From: Pseudonocardia sp. CNS-004
Lineage (GTDB): Bacteria; Actinomycetota; Actinomycetes; Mycobacteriales; Pseudonocardiaceae
DNA length: 64,000 nucleotides
Reading direction: 5' to 3'
Assembly (NCBI GenBank): GCA_001942185.1
Contig: MKJV01000011.1
Coordinates: forward strand, 1 to 64,000
Shown here piece by piece: positions 39,303 through 47,896 of this stretch (position 1 is its first letter; each line of letters begins with the position of its first letter). The notes below the pieces were generated by a model. The model searched no databases, was not told the DNA's origin, and was given only the letters and a program-made list of their open reading frames with translations. Position numbers and translations under genes: made by a program.

Positions 39303-39929
39303 CGGCCACCGAGAGCGCCGCGCCGCGCACGGCGTCGTCGGTGACCGCCTGCAGCACGGCCGTCGCGAGGTCGGCACGGGTCATCGTGTACGAGCCGCGC
39401 ACGTTGCCCCCGACCCGGCGACGGATCCGGCCGGTGGCCGGCCGGTCGGTGAGCATCGGGGGCAGGACGATCGTCCAGTCGAGCCGCTCGCGCGCACGAC
39501 CTCCTCCATGGCGAGCATGTCGGCGAAGTGGTGGCGGAGGAACCACCCCAGCACCGGCTTGACCAGCAGGCGGACCGGGGCGCTGTCGCCGTCGGAGTGG
39601 GCTCCGCTCGCGCTGAGGACCACGAGCCTGCGCACGCCCGCGTCGCGCATCACGGACGTGACGAGCCGCGCGGTGTCGGCGCGGAACGTGGTCGGGCCCG
39701 ACGTGTGCACGCCGAGCGCGTCGACCACGGCGTCGGCGTCCGCGACGGCCTGCAGGACGGCGGCGCGGTCGTCGAGCCCGGCGGTGGCGACGGTCAGGCC
39801 CTCCTGCGGCGGGACGGCCAACCGGGCGGGGTCCCGGACGACCGCGGTGACCCGGTGCCCGGCGTCGAGGGCCTGGGCGACGACGTGGCGGCCGGTGCCT
39901 CCGGTGGCCCCGAGCACGGTGATGTTCAT
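39298..39929 (-). CDS. NmrA-like NAD(P)-binding oxidoreductase (frameshifted)
   Basis: About 210 aa atypical short-chain dehydrogenase. Nucleotide-binding GATGGTGRHVVAQAL with HRVTAVVRDP, then the AVVDALGVHTSG and RRLVVLSASGAHSDG strands, and LDWTIVLPPMLTDRPATG. It lacks the classical YxxxK, typical of NmrA/SDR_a5 members. One base missing near 39495 shifts the frame. GGAGGAAA precedes the ATG. It is divergent from a tetR gene across two operators, so it is probably the TetR target. The stop codon is supplied by a dispersed repeat. Confidence 0.82.
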
Positions 39930-39943
39930 GCGTTTCCTCCTGG

Positions 39944-39988
39944 GGTGAGTGAACACTCACCACTAGGGTTGGTGAGTATTTACTCACC
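39944..39988. promoter_or_regulatory. Two TetR operators
   Basis: GGTGAGTGAACACTCACC (39944-39961) and GGTGAGTATTTACTCACC (39971-39988) are each inverted repeats with perfect 8-bp arms, 27 bp apart centre to centre. They fill the space between the divergent oxidoreductase and tetR genes. Confidence 0.85.
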
Positions 39989-40025
39989 GTCAAGTGGCGG
40001 CTGAGGAGCTGTTGAGGAGGGGTAC

Positions 40026-40631
40026 GTGGGGACTCGGGAGGACATCCTGGGCGCGGCGGCCCGGATCATGCGCACGCAGGGGTACGCGCGCGCCACCACG
40101 AAGGAGATCGCCCGCGCCGCGGGCTTCTCGGAGGCCGCCCTCTACAAGCACTTCCAGGACAAGACCGAGATCTTCCTGCGGGTCCTCGAGGAGCAACTGC
40201 CCGGTCTCGCCCCGGTGCTCGACCGTCTCGACGGGCGCGTCGGCACCGGTGACGTGCGACGGAACCTGGAGGAGGTGGTGGCCACCGCCGTCGAGTTCTA
40301 CACCGACAGCTTCCCGATCGCGGCCTCGGTCTTCTCCTCGCAGGAGCTCCTCTCGGCCCATCGCGACCGGTTGCGGGAGCTCGGGACGGGCGGACCCCAC
40401 GCCCCGCAGGTCCTGCTGGCGCGCTACCTGGAGGCCGAACAGCGCCTCGGCCGGATCGACCCGTCCGCCGACCCCGCCGCGATGGCCCAGCTCCTCCTCG
40501 GAGCCTGCTTCCAGCAGGCGTTCCTCGCGGCGTTCTCCGGCGATCCGGCCGGTCGTGAGCAGCGTGCGGACCTGGCGCGCAGGCTCGTCGGGGGAGTGCT
40601 GGGCGCCACGCTCGGCGGCGCGGGCGGCTGA
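40026..40631 (+). CDS. TetR family transcriptional regulator
   Basis: 201 aa. N-terminal HTH TREDILGAAARIMRTQGYARATTKEIARAAGFSEAALYKHFQDKTEIF is classical. The C-terminal ligand domain (residues 60-200) is helical and uncharacterised. GAGGAGG lies six bases before the GTG. Two matched palindromes upstream indicate autorepression and control of the divergent oxidoreductase. Confidence 0.9.
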   Translation: MGTREDILGAAARIMRTQGYARATTKEIARAAGFSEAALYKHFQDKTEIFLRVLEEQLPGLAPVLDRLDGRVGTGDVRRNLEEVVATAVEFYTDSFPIAASVFSSQELLSAHRDRLRELGTGGPHAPQVLLARYLEAEQRLGRIDPSADPAAMAQLLLGACFQQAFLAAFSGDPAGREQRADLARRLVGGVLGATLGGAGG

Positions 40632-40655
40632 GCCGGTGCGTGGCAGGATGGACGC

Positions 40656-41351
40656 GTGGCACGCCTGGACTACGCAGAGCTGAACAGCGCCATTCGCTAC
40701 GCGATGTGGTCGGTCTTCCGGGTGGAACCCGGCAGGCTGGGCGACGACCGCGCCGCCGCGGCGAGCCAGCTCACCGAGTTCCTCGACGCGCTCGCCGGCA
40801 AGGGCGTCACCGTGCGCGGCGTGTACGACCTGGCGGGCCTGCGCGCCGACGCCGACTACATGGTCTGGTGGCACGCCGACAACGTCGAGGCCCTGCAGGC
40901 CGCCTACGCCGACCTGCGCCGCGCCACCGCGCTCGGCCGGGCGAGCACCCCCGTGTGGAGCCAGGTGGCGCTGCACCGGCCGGCCGAGTTCAACAAGAGC
41001 CACCTCCCGGCGTTCGTCGCGGGGGAGGAGCCGCGCCGCTACATCTGCGTCTACCCGTTCGTCCGCTCCTACGAGTGGTACCTGCTGCCCGACGACGAGA
41101 GGCGCCGGATGCTCGCCGAGCACGGCATGGAGGCCCGCGACTACCCGGACGTCCGCGCCAACACGGTGTCGTCGTTCGCGCTCGGCGACTACGAGTGGAT
41201 CCTCGCGTTCGAGGCCGACCAGCTCGAGCGGATCGTCGACCTGATGCGCCACCTGCGGGGCACCGACGCCCGCCGGCACGTCCGCGAGGAGATTCCGTTC
41301 TACACCGGGCCGCGGGTGCAGCCGGGGGATCTGGTCGCCACGCTGCCGTGA
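40656..41351 (+). CDS. hemQ: Coproheme decarboxylase
   Basis: Intact, 231 aa (HemQ/ChdC). Oxidatively decarboxylates iron-coproporphyrin III to haem b, the last step of the coproporphyrin route. The conserved segment [25 protein letters not shown] carries the catalytic tyrosine region, preceded by [17 protein letters not shown] and followed by [37 protein letters not shown] -10 placed seven bases from the GTG suggests a leaderless mRNA. It is 3.3 kb from hemG, although the two adjoin in mycobacteria. Confidence 0.95.
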   Translation: MARLDYAELNSAIRYAMWSVFRVEPGRLGDDRAAAASQLTEFLDALAGKGVTVRGVYDLAGLRADADYMVWWHADNVEALQAAYADLRRATALGRASTPVWSQVALHRPAEFNKSHLPAFVAGEEPRRYICVYPFVRSYEWYLLPDDERRRMLAEHGMEARDYPDVRANTVSSFALGDYEWILAFEADQLERIVDLMRHLRGTDARRHVREEIPFYTGPRVQPGDLVATLP

Positions 41352-41354
41352 ATC

Positions 41355-41379
41355 GAGTAGCGCTGAAATAGCGCTACTC
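41355..41379. promoter_or_regulatory. VapBC autoregulatory operator
   Basis: GAGTAGCGCT and AGCGCTACTC form a perfect 10-bp inverted repeat around GAAAT, directly upstream of a TACTCT -10 and the vapB ATG. This is the expected place for VapB-VapC complex binding. Confidence 0.8.
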
Positions 41380-41393
41380 AGTACTCTGTCCAC

Positions 41394-41636
41394 ATGGCCA
41401 CGATCCAGATCCGGGACATCCCCGACGATGTCTACGAGTCGATACGCCAGGAGGCGAAGGCGGCCGGTCAGTCCTTGCAGGCCTACATGCGCGAACGCGT
41501 GATCCAGATGGCCCGGATCGAGGCTCGCCGAGCCGAGATCTTCGCCGAGCTGAACGCGACGCTGGCGAAGGACCGGGGGTCCGGCATCCGTAGGGAGGAC
41601 ATCCTCGCCGACCTCGACGAGACGCGTCGGTCTTGA
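41394..41636 (+). CDS. vapB: VapB/FitA-type antitoxin (ribbon-helix-helix)
   Basis: 80 aa. N-terminal ribbon-helix-helix MATIQIRDIPDDVYESIRQEAKAAGQSLQAYMRERV should bind the palindrome upstream. The C-terminal tail (EIFAELNATLAKDRGSG) would wrap the toxin. The ATG is probably leaderless. Its last codons overlap the toxin TTG by four bases, so antitoxin and toxin are co-translated. Confidence 0.88.
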   Translation: MATIQIRDIPDDVYESIRQEAKAAGQSLQAYMRERVIQMARIEARRAEIFAELNATLAKDRGSGIRREDILADLDETRRS

Positions 41637-42031
41637 GGGAGATCGTGCTGGACGCGTCGGCCGCGGTGAGCGTGTTGGCGCCGGCCGATGAGGCCGGGTT
41701 CGCGGTCCAGGCCCGCCTGCTGGGAGAGCGGTGCGTGGGCCCGCACCTCATCGACGCGGAGGTCGGCCACGTTCTGCGCAGGCGGGTTGCGGCAGGAGAC
41801 ATCGAAGCACCCAACGCCGAAGCTGCACTGATGTCGTTGACCGCGCTGGTCGTGGAGCGATACCCGCACACCGCATTGGCGAGAGAGGCATGGGCCTTGC
41901 GCCACAACTTCTCCTACTACGACGCGCTGTACGTCGCCCTCGCCGCCCGGCTCGGCGCAACGCTGCTCACCGCGGACAAGCGGTTGGCGAACGCCCCCGG
42001 CCTCCCCTGCGAGGTCGAGGTGATCAGCTAG
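41633..42031 (+). CDS. vapC: VapC-type PIN-domain toxin
   Basis: 132 aa PIN-domain RNase. The acidic metal-binding residues are in IVLDASAAVSVL, LIDAEVGHVLRR, YYDALYVALAARLG and LLTADKRLANA. It starts with TTG overlapping the antitoxin stop, which keeps toxin translation low. Its 3' end overlaps the msrB 3' end by eight bases on the other strand. It sits between hemQ and msrB, probably a mobile insertion in a conserved block. Confidence 0.88.
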   Translation: MREIVLDASAAVSVLAPADEAGFAVQARLLGERCVGPHLIDAEVGHVLRRRVAAGDIEAPNAEAALMSLTALVVERYPHTALAREAWALRHNFSYYDALYVALAARLGATLLTADKRLANAPGLPCEVEVIS

Positions 42032-42449
42032 CGTCCGGCTCCAGCCGCAGCGACACCGAGTTGATGCAGTACCGCAGGTCGGTGGGCGTGGGGTAGCCCT
42101 CGCCCTCGAAGACGTGGCCCAGGTGGCTGTGGCAGGTGGCGCACACCACCTCGACCCGGCGCATGCCGAGGCTGGTGTCGACGCGCTCGATCACGGCGTC
42201 GCCCGCGAGCGGGGTGAAGAACGACGGCCAGCCGCAGTGCGACTCGAACTTCGTGTCGGAGCGGAACAGCTCGGCGCCGCAGGCGCGGCACGAGTAGACG
42301 CCCGCGGTCTTGGTGTCGGTGTACTCGCCGGTGAACGGCCGCTCGGTTCCTGCCTGGCGCAGGACCTGGTACTCGGCGGGGGTGAGCTGGGCGCGCCACT
42401 CGGCATCGGACTTGACGACCTTCGGCGCGGGCTCGGTGGCGGGATCCAT
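42024..42449 (-). CDS. msrB: Peptide-methionine (R)-S-oxide reductase
   Basis: Intact, 141 aa. Reduces methionine-R-sulfoxide in proteins. Family motifs: AEWRAQLTPAEYQVLRQAGTERPFTGEY, first zinc CxxC in YSCRACGAELF, GWPSFFTPL, second zinc pair and His in VCATCHSHLGHVF, and the catalytic Cys in DLRYCINSVSLRL. The ATG at 42449 (MDPATEPAPKVVK) is chosen. Close to hemQ, as in mycobacteria. Confidence 0.95.
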   Translation of the reverse strand: MDPATEPAPKVVKSDAEWRAQLTPAEYQVLRQAGTERPFTGEYTDTKTAGVYSCRACGAELFRSDTKFESHCGWPSFFTPLAGDAVIERVDTSLGMRRVEVVCATCHSHLGHVFEGEGYPTPTDLRYCINSVSLRLEPDAS

Positions 42450-42496
42450 GCCCTCCAGCCTATGTCCGGATGCGGCGGGGAGTGGTGACGTCCCGC

Positions 42497-42790
42497 TTAC
42501 AGCACGAACTCCAGCGCCTCCCAGACCACGAACGCCACGCCGAGCAGCAGCAGGACGACCACCAGAACCGCGGCCCAGCGCCGCCCGCCCTCTGCCCGGT
42601 TGGCCGACTCGGCGAAGTCGCGGACACCGTCGAGGTAGCCCTCCACGGTGAAGCCGGGGCGCTGGCGCTGCATGCGGTCGAGGTGTTCGGCGAAGGCCCG
42701 CGCCTCGGGGTCGTCGGGATCGAGCCCGAGCAGCTCGTCGTCGAACCGCGGCGACCGGCCGGAGCGGTCCGGTTCGTGAAGATCGGGCAC
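42497..42790 (-). CDS. Small membrane protein with C-terminal anchor
   Basis: 97 aa. A polar, acidic N-terminal domain (residues 1-70; DDELLGLDPDDPEARAFAEHLDRMQRQRPGF, YLDGVRDFAESAN) and one C-terminal helix (WAAVLVVVLLLLGVAFVVWEALEFVL), so a tail-anchored topology. GTG start. Divergent from the polymerase gene with a 32-bp gap. Function unknown. Confidence 0.65.
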   Translation of the reverse strand: MPDLHEPDRSGRSPRFDDELLGLDPDDPEARAFAEHLDRMQRQRPGFTVEGYLDGVRDFAESANRAEGGRRWAAVLVVVLLLLGVAFVVWEALEFVL

Positions 42791-42822
42791 CCCTGGAAGG
42801 GTAGCGGGTACCGTCCGGTTCC

Positions 42823-43854
42823 GTGGCGAGCAAGAGCGCGGCGGTGCTGCTGGCTGTCCCGGGCCCGGACGGCGACCGCGAGGTGCGGTTGACCAGCCCC
42901 GACAAGGTGTACTTCCCGGAACGGGGGATCACCAAGGGCGAGGTCGTCGAGTACTACCGGGCGGTCGCGGCCCCGCTGCTCGGCGTGTTGCGGGAGCGGC
43001 CGACGAACCTCAAGCGCTTCCCGGACGGGGTCGACGGCGAGTCGTTCTTCGCCAAGCGGCTGCCCAAGGGTGCGCCGCCGTACGTCGAGACGGCGCGGGT
43101 GACGTTCCCCAGCGGGCGCACCGCCGACTCCTTCTGCCCCACCGAGCAGGCAGTGCTGGTGTGGGCGGCCAACATGGGCACGTTCGACTTCCACCCGTGG
43201 CCGGTGCGCCGCGCCGACCCGGATCGCCCGGACGAACTGCGCATCGACCTCGATCCGCAGCCGGGCACCGACTTCGGCGACGCCGTGGCCGTCGCCGCGG
43301 TGCTGCGCGAGGTGCTCGACGAGGGCGGGCTGGTCGGCTGGCCGAAGACCTCCGGCGGCCGCGGCGTCCACGTGTTCTGCCGCATCCGGCCGGAGTGGGA
43401 CTTCGTGGCCGTCCGGCACGCGGTGATCGCGATCGCCCGGCGGGTGGCCGACCGGCTTCCGGAGAAGGCCACCGTGGCCTGGTGGAAGGAGGAGCGCGGC
43501 GAGCGGGTGTTCCTCGACTACAACCAGGCCGCCCGCGACCGCACGGTCGCGTCGGCGTGGTCGGTGCGCGGCCGCCCGCGGGCCACGGTGTCGATGCCGG
43601 TCACCTGGGACACGCTGCCCGAGGTGGAGCCGGAGGACTTCGACGTGCGCACCGTGCCCGCCCGATACGCCGAGCACGGCGACCCGCACGCCGGCATGGA
43701 CGACGCCGCGGGCGGCCTGGAGACCGTGCTCGACTGGTACGCCGCCGACGAGCGCGACCGCGGCCTGGGCGACCTGCCGTACCCGCCGGAGTACCCGAAG
43801 ATGCCGGGCGAACCGATGCGGGTGCAGCCGAGCAGGGCCCGCAAGGACCCCTGA
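42823..43854 (+). CDS. Stand-alone LigD-type polymerase/primase domain
   Basis: Intact, 343 aa archaeo-eukaryotic primase-like domain as found in LigD. Landmarks: LTSPDKVYFPERGITKGEVVEYYRAVA, FFAKRLPKGAPP, the metal-binding acids in ELRIDLDPQPGTDF, KTSGGRGVHVFCRI and the late FLDYNQAARDRTVASAWSVRGRPRATVSMPV. Such proteins fill ends during non-homologous end joining. No ligase or nuclease domain is fused, and no Ku is in the window. A TACCGT -10-like box just before the GTG suggests leaderless translation. Confidence 0.9.
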   Translation: MASKSAAVLLAVPGPDGDREVRLTSPDKVYFPERGITKGEVVEYYRAVAAPLLGVLRERPTNLKRFPDGVDGESFFAKRLPKGAPPYVETARVTFPSGRTADSFCPTEQAVLVWAANMGTFDFHPWPVRRADPDRPDELRIDLDPQPGTDFGDAVAVAAVLREVLDEGGLVGWPKTSGGRGVHVFCRIRPEWDFVAVRHAVIAIARRVADRLPEKATVAWWKEERGERVFLDYNQAARDRTVASAWSVRGRPRATVSMPVTWDTLPEVEPEDFDVRTVPARYAEHGDPHAGMDDAAGGLETVLDWYAADERDRGLGDLPYPPEYPKMPGEPMRVQPSRARKDP

Positions 43855-43864
43855 GGGGCCCGCC

Positions 43865-44383
43865 TCAGTCCCGGGCGGCCAGCTGCTTGACGTACCGGTG
43901 CGCGGGCACCCGGATCGTTCCGTGCGGTCCCTCGGCGTGGTGGTCGAACGGGCCGTCGTCGATCCACCCGTTGCGCTCGTAGAACCGGCGTGCCCGCGCG
44001 TTGCCGCCGACCACCGCGAGCCACGCCCGCTCGTGCCCGGCGGCCCCGACCCGCCGTTCGGCCTCCGCGAGGAGGGCGGCGGCCACCGCCGTGCCCCGGT
44101 GCTCGGCCGCGACGTAGACCTGCTCGACCTCGTCGTCGACGACCATCACGAACCCCGCGACCACGAACCCCGCGACGGCGTCACCGACCACCGCGACGGC
44201 CGTGTCGCCGGTCCGTTCGGCGGCGCGGGTGTCGAACGAGCTGTCGGTACGGGCGGCGAGCAGTTCCTCGGGGACGTTGCCGAGGTGGCCGTCCCGCCAC
44301 CCGCGGCGCCAGATCTCCGCGACCGCGGGCGCGTCCTCGGGGCGTGCCGGCCGGATCGTCACCCGGCCATTTCGGGTCACCAT
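43865..44383 (-). CDS. GNAT family N-acetyltransferase
   Basis: 172 aa. VTIRPARPEDAPAVAEIWRRGWRDGHLG opens the fold. The acetyl-CoA loop is VAAEHRGTAVAAALLAEAERR, followed by LAVVGGNARARRFYERNGW. A duplicated VAGFVVAGFVMVV in the middle is a small internal repeat. Substrate unknown. It converges on the polymerase gene with 10 bp between stops. Confidence 0.88.
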   Translation of the reverse strand: MVTRNGRVTIRPARPEDAPAVAEIWRRGWRDGHLGNVPEELLAARTDSSFDTRAAERTGDTAVAVVGDAVAGFVVAGFVMVVDDEVEQVYVAAEHRGTAVAAALLAEAERRVGAAGHERAWLAVVGGNARARRFYERNGWIDDGPFDHHAEGPHGTIRVPAHRYVKQLAARD

Positions 44384-44478
44384 CCCCGCAGGCTAGGGGT
44401 CCTAGGCCACCGACGTCACAGGCTCCGCTCGGTAGATCCACGGACGCCGGCCGGGGCTCCGCCGGAGATGCTCGGCGC

Positions 44479-44574
44479 GTGCGCAGGAACGTGCTCCGGG
44501 TCGTGGCGGTGCTCGCCGGCATCGTCGTCGTGGCGGCCGGGGCATGGCTGCCGTCGACGGCAACCTGGGCGTGA
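44479..44574 (+). pseudogene. Signal-peptide fragment cut by a repeat
   Basis: A 31-codon frame (MRRNVLRVVAVLAGIVVVAA followed by GAWLPSTATWA) looks like an N-terminal secretion signal or anchor. It stops exactly where the GATC-rich repeat begins (GTGATCACC), which suggests a small exported-protein gene truncated by repeat insertion. No continuation was found after the repeat. Apart from this and the repeat, the 337 bp between GNAT and the GlpD-like gene hold nothing I can support. Confidence 0.35.
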
Positions 44575-44664
44575 TCACCAGAAGTGGTTCGAGAGTGCCG
44601 GATGTGACGCTCTGGCACCCTTTCCGGCGATCACGAGTCACCGGCCCGAGTTCGGCACTACTCG
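44570..44664. repeat. GATC-rich dispersed repeat, inverted copy
   Basis: Its reverse complement contains GCCGAACTCGGGCCGG, CTCGTGATCGCCGGAAA, the 21-bp block shared with 37484-37504, and ACCACTTCTGGTGATCA. It is shorter than the 37.4-kb copy because the middle is missing. Confidence 0.7.
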
Positions 44665-44720
44665 AGCCGCGCAGGGGGACCTCGTCCGGCTCGCCGCGCG
44701 CAACGCCCCGGGGACGCCGG

Positions 44721-46413
44721 TCACGCCGGTGCTCGCCGCGCTGCGGACCCAGGATCTGCCCGGTGTCCCGGCGTGAGGCCTGCGCGATCGCGTTCCACGT
44801 CCGACCGGTACGCCGCCACCTCCCGCGCCTGCCGGTCGCGTCCCAGCCCAGCAGCGGGGCGAGCAGGGCGGCGACGGCCGGTGCCGCGGCGAGCCCGCCG
44901 TCCGAGCGTTCGATCGCCAGGTGCGTCCGGCGGTGCAGCACGTCGGCGAGTGTGCGCGCGCCCTCGTGCGTGACGGACCTGCGGAACTCGACCGGCAGGT
45001 AGCCGTCGGCGCCGGGGATCGGGCGACCCAGCGCCGGGTCGGTGCGCACCGGCGCGAGGACGTCGCTGAGCTCGTCGCCGTAGCGGTGCAGCATCCGGCG
45101 CACGTGTGCCTCGTCGACCCCGTGCTCCGCGGCGAGCCGCGGCACCCGGTTGGCGACGGCGGCCCATCCCGGCGCGCCGACGAGCGGCAGGTCCGCGGTG
45201 GGGCAGCGCGGCAGGGCGGTGCGCAGCGCGCGGCCGACGGCGTCGACGGCGTCGCGGGCCATCCGCCGGTAGGTCGTGTACTTGCCCCCGACGACCGTGA
45301 CCATCCCGGCGGGTTCCTCCACCACGGTGTGGTCGCGGGAGAGCGCCGACGTCGTCGCGGCGTCGCGGGCCACCGGAGCGAGCAGCGGGCGCAGCCCGGC
45401 GAACGTGCCGAGCACGTCGTCTCGCGACAGCGGGCGGGCGAGGTAGCGGTTGACGTTGCGCAGCAGGTAGTCGACGTCCTCCCGCTCGACGGCCGGTGCG
45501 CGGCGGTCACCGTCGTAGGCGGTGTCGGTGGTGCCGAGCAGCCAGTGCCCGAACCACTTCCGCAAGATGATCACCGAGTCCTCGGCGCGGGCGAGGATGC
45601 CGGTGCGGGAGTCGAAGGCGCCCTGGTCCACGAGCAGGTGCACGCCCTTGGCGGGCTGCACCGCGAACGTCGGAGGGCCGGCCATCGCCTGGACGTCCGC
45701 CGCCCACACCCCGGCCGCGTTGACCACCACCGACGCGGTGATGTCGAACCTGCCGCCGTCCGCCTCGACCGTGACGCCCGCGACCCGGGGGCCGTCGCGG
45801 AGCACGCCGACCACCGGCGCGTGGCTCAGCACCACCGCCCCGTTCGCGGCGGCGGTGCGGGCGACGGCGAGGGTGAGCCGGGCGTCGTCCATCCGGCCGT
45901 CGTAGTACTGCAGCGCCCCGGTGATCAGGTCGGGGTCGAGGCCGGGCGCCTCGCGCAGCGCACCCCGGCGGGTCAGGTGCCGGTGGTGCGGCACGCCGCC
46001 GCGCCCCCCGGTGCGTCCCGCGGCGGCCATCAGGTCGTAGAGCAGCACCCCGGCGCGATGTAGGGCCGCTCCCACCGCTTCGTCAGCGGGAACAGGAACG
46101 GCTCCGGCGTGACCAGGTGCGGGGCGAGCGTGCGGACCAACAGGTCGCGTTCGTGCAGCGCCTCGGCGACGAGCCCGAAGTTCAGCTGCTCGAGGTAGCG
46201 CAGCCCGCCGTGCACGGTCTTCCCGGACCGGGACGAGGTGCCCGACGCGAGGTCGCCCGCCTCGAGCAGCACGACCGACAGGCCGCGCGCGGCGGCGTCG
46301 AGCGCCACCCCGGCGCCGGTCACCCCGCCGCCGACGACCGCGACGTCGAACGTGCCGCCCGCCGCGTGCGCCAGCGCGGCCTCCCGGCCCGCGGGGGACA
46401 GGTCCGCGGTCAC
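44721..46413 (-). CDS. GlpD-like FAD-dependent polyol/glycerol-phosphate dehydrogenase (two frameshifts)
   Basis: About 565 aa of the GlpD family: FAD site FDVAVVGGGVTGAGVALDAAARGLSVVLLEAGD, SGTSSRSGKTVHGGLRYLEQ, YYDGRMDDARLTLAVARTAA, and VVGGKYTTYRRMARDAVD, then a C-terminal cap domain. GlpD oxidises glycerol-3-phosphate; close relatives (EryB type) oxidise longer polyol phosphates. Missing bases near 46057 and 44836 shift the frame. Its GTG overlaps the kinase stop (GTGA). It is third in the operon after an FGGY kinase and a class II aldolase, which points to a polyol phosphate rather than housekeeping glycerol-3-phosphate. Confidence 0.87.
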
Positions 46414-47896
46414 GCCGACACCGTCACGTCCGACGCGGCCGCCGACGCCTGCCGCGTGGCCCAGAACGGCCGCGCCGCCGCCACGTGGTCGAGGTAGCGG
46501 GCGTAGCCGTCGGCGTAGCGCGCAGCAACGGCGGGATCGGGTTCCACGACGTCCTCCGGGGCGGTCCAGGTGTCGGGATCGAGGTCCTCCCCGCGGGCGG
46601 CCGCCGCGGCGAGCACCGCGCCGCGGGCCCCGACCTCGGGGGTGCGGGCGAGCTGCAGCGGCACGCCGAGCACGTCGGCGAAGACCTGCAGCCACGGCCG
46701 GGACCGCGTGCCGCCGCCGCACGCCACGATCCGGGCGGCCCCGCCCGCGGCGTCGAAGCAGTGCCGCGCCGCGTAGGCGAGCCCTTCGCAGACCGCGCGC
46801 ACCAGGTCGTCCCGGGTGGTGGTCAGCCGCACGCCCGTGACCTGCCCGGACGCGTGCGGGTCGACGAACGGGGCCCGCTCGCCGGACGTGGCGAAGTAGG
46901 GCAGCACCTCCACACCGCCCGCGCCGGGCGGGCTGGCCGCGAGCGCCGCGTCGATCGCGTCGACGCCGAGGCCGAGCGTCTGCAGCAGCCAGTCCATCGA
47001 CGCCGTGCCGACCATCGCCGCATCGCCCGCAGCCAGCGGCCGGGCTCGCCGGTGGCGACGGAGAACCCGGCGGGATCGCCGTCGGTGGCCAGGGCGTCGA
47101 CGTGGACCATGCAGCCGAGCGTGGTGCCGACGATCAGCAGCGCGTCGCCGACCTCGCGGACGCCGCCGCCGCGGGCGCACGCCGGGAAGTCGAAGGGCCC
47201 CGAGCTGATCGGCGTGCCCGCCGGCAGGCCCAGCAGCCGCGAACCGTCGGTGGACAGCGGCGCCTGGGGGAGCGGCACGGTGATCGGCGCGAGCAGGTCG
47301 CGGCGGTGGGACAGGCCCATCGCGTCGAGGGCGTCGTCGCTGTAGCCGGTGCCGGTGCCGTCGCCGAAGGGCAGCGAGCTGTCGCTCGGGTCGGTGGCCC
47401 GTTCGCCGGTGAGCCGGGTGAACACGGCGTCCTTGCACGCGCCCGCCGTGGTGGCGCGGTCCAGGGCGTCGGGCTCGTGCTCGTCGAGCCAGGCCAGCAA
47501 CGGGCCGGGTGCACCGGGGAAGACCGTCGTGCCGTTGGTGCGGAACACGCCCTCGGTGACGCCGTCGGCGTTCCAGCGGCCCAGCATCGCGCCCGCGCGG
47601 CCGTCCAGCCAGGACAGCCCCGGTCGCACCGCCCGTCCGGACCCGTCGGTGAGCCAGCAGCCGTCGCCCTGCCCGGTGATCGCGACGACGTGCGGGTCGT
47701 GTCCGGACGACACCTCCCGCGTGACCTCGGCGATCGCCGCGACGATCGCGTCGAGGTCCTGCTCCACCGCGTCGTCGGCCCCGTGGACGAGTGCGAGCGG
47801 ATGCCCCGCGACGGCCAGGGCCGCGCCCTCGTCGTCGAAGAGGGCGGCCTTCACCACCGACGTCCCGGCGTCGATGCCGAGCCAGGTGCGGGTCAT
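46410..47896 (-). CDS. FGGY-family carbohydrate/polyol kinase (frameshifted)
   Basis: About 496 aa. ATPase-fold opening WLGIDAGTSVVKAALFDDEG, VVAITGQGDGCWLTDGSGRAV, GTPISSGPFDFPACA, and C-terminal VLPYFATSGERAPFVDPHASG and RIVACGGGTRSRPWLQVFADVLG. It phosphorylates a sugar or sugar alcohol with ATP. One G missing near 47040 shifts the frame. The ATG overlaps the aldolase stop (ATGA) and the stop overlaps the dehydrogenase start, so aldolase, kinase and dehydrogenase are made together. Confidence 0.88.
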
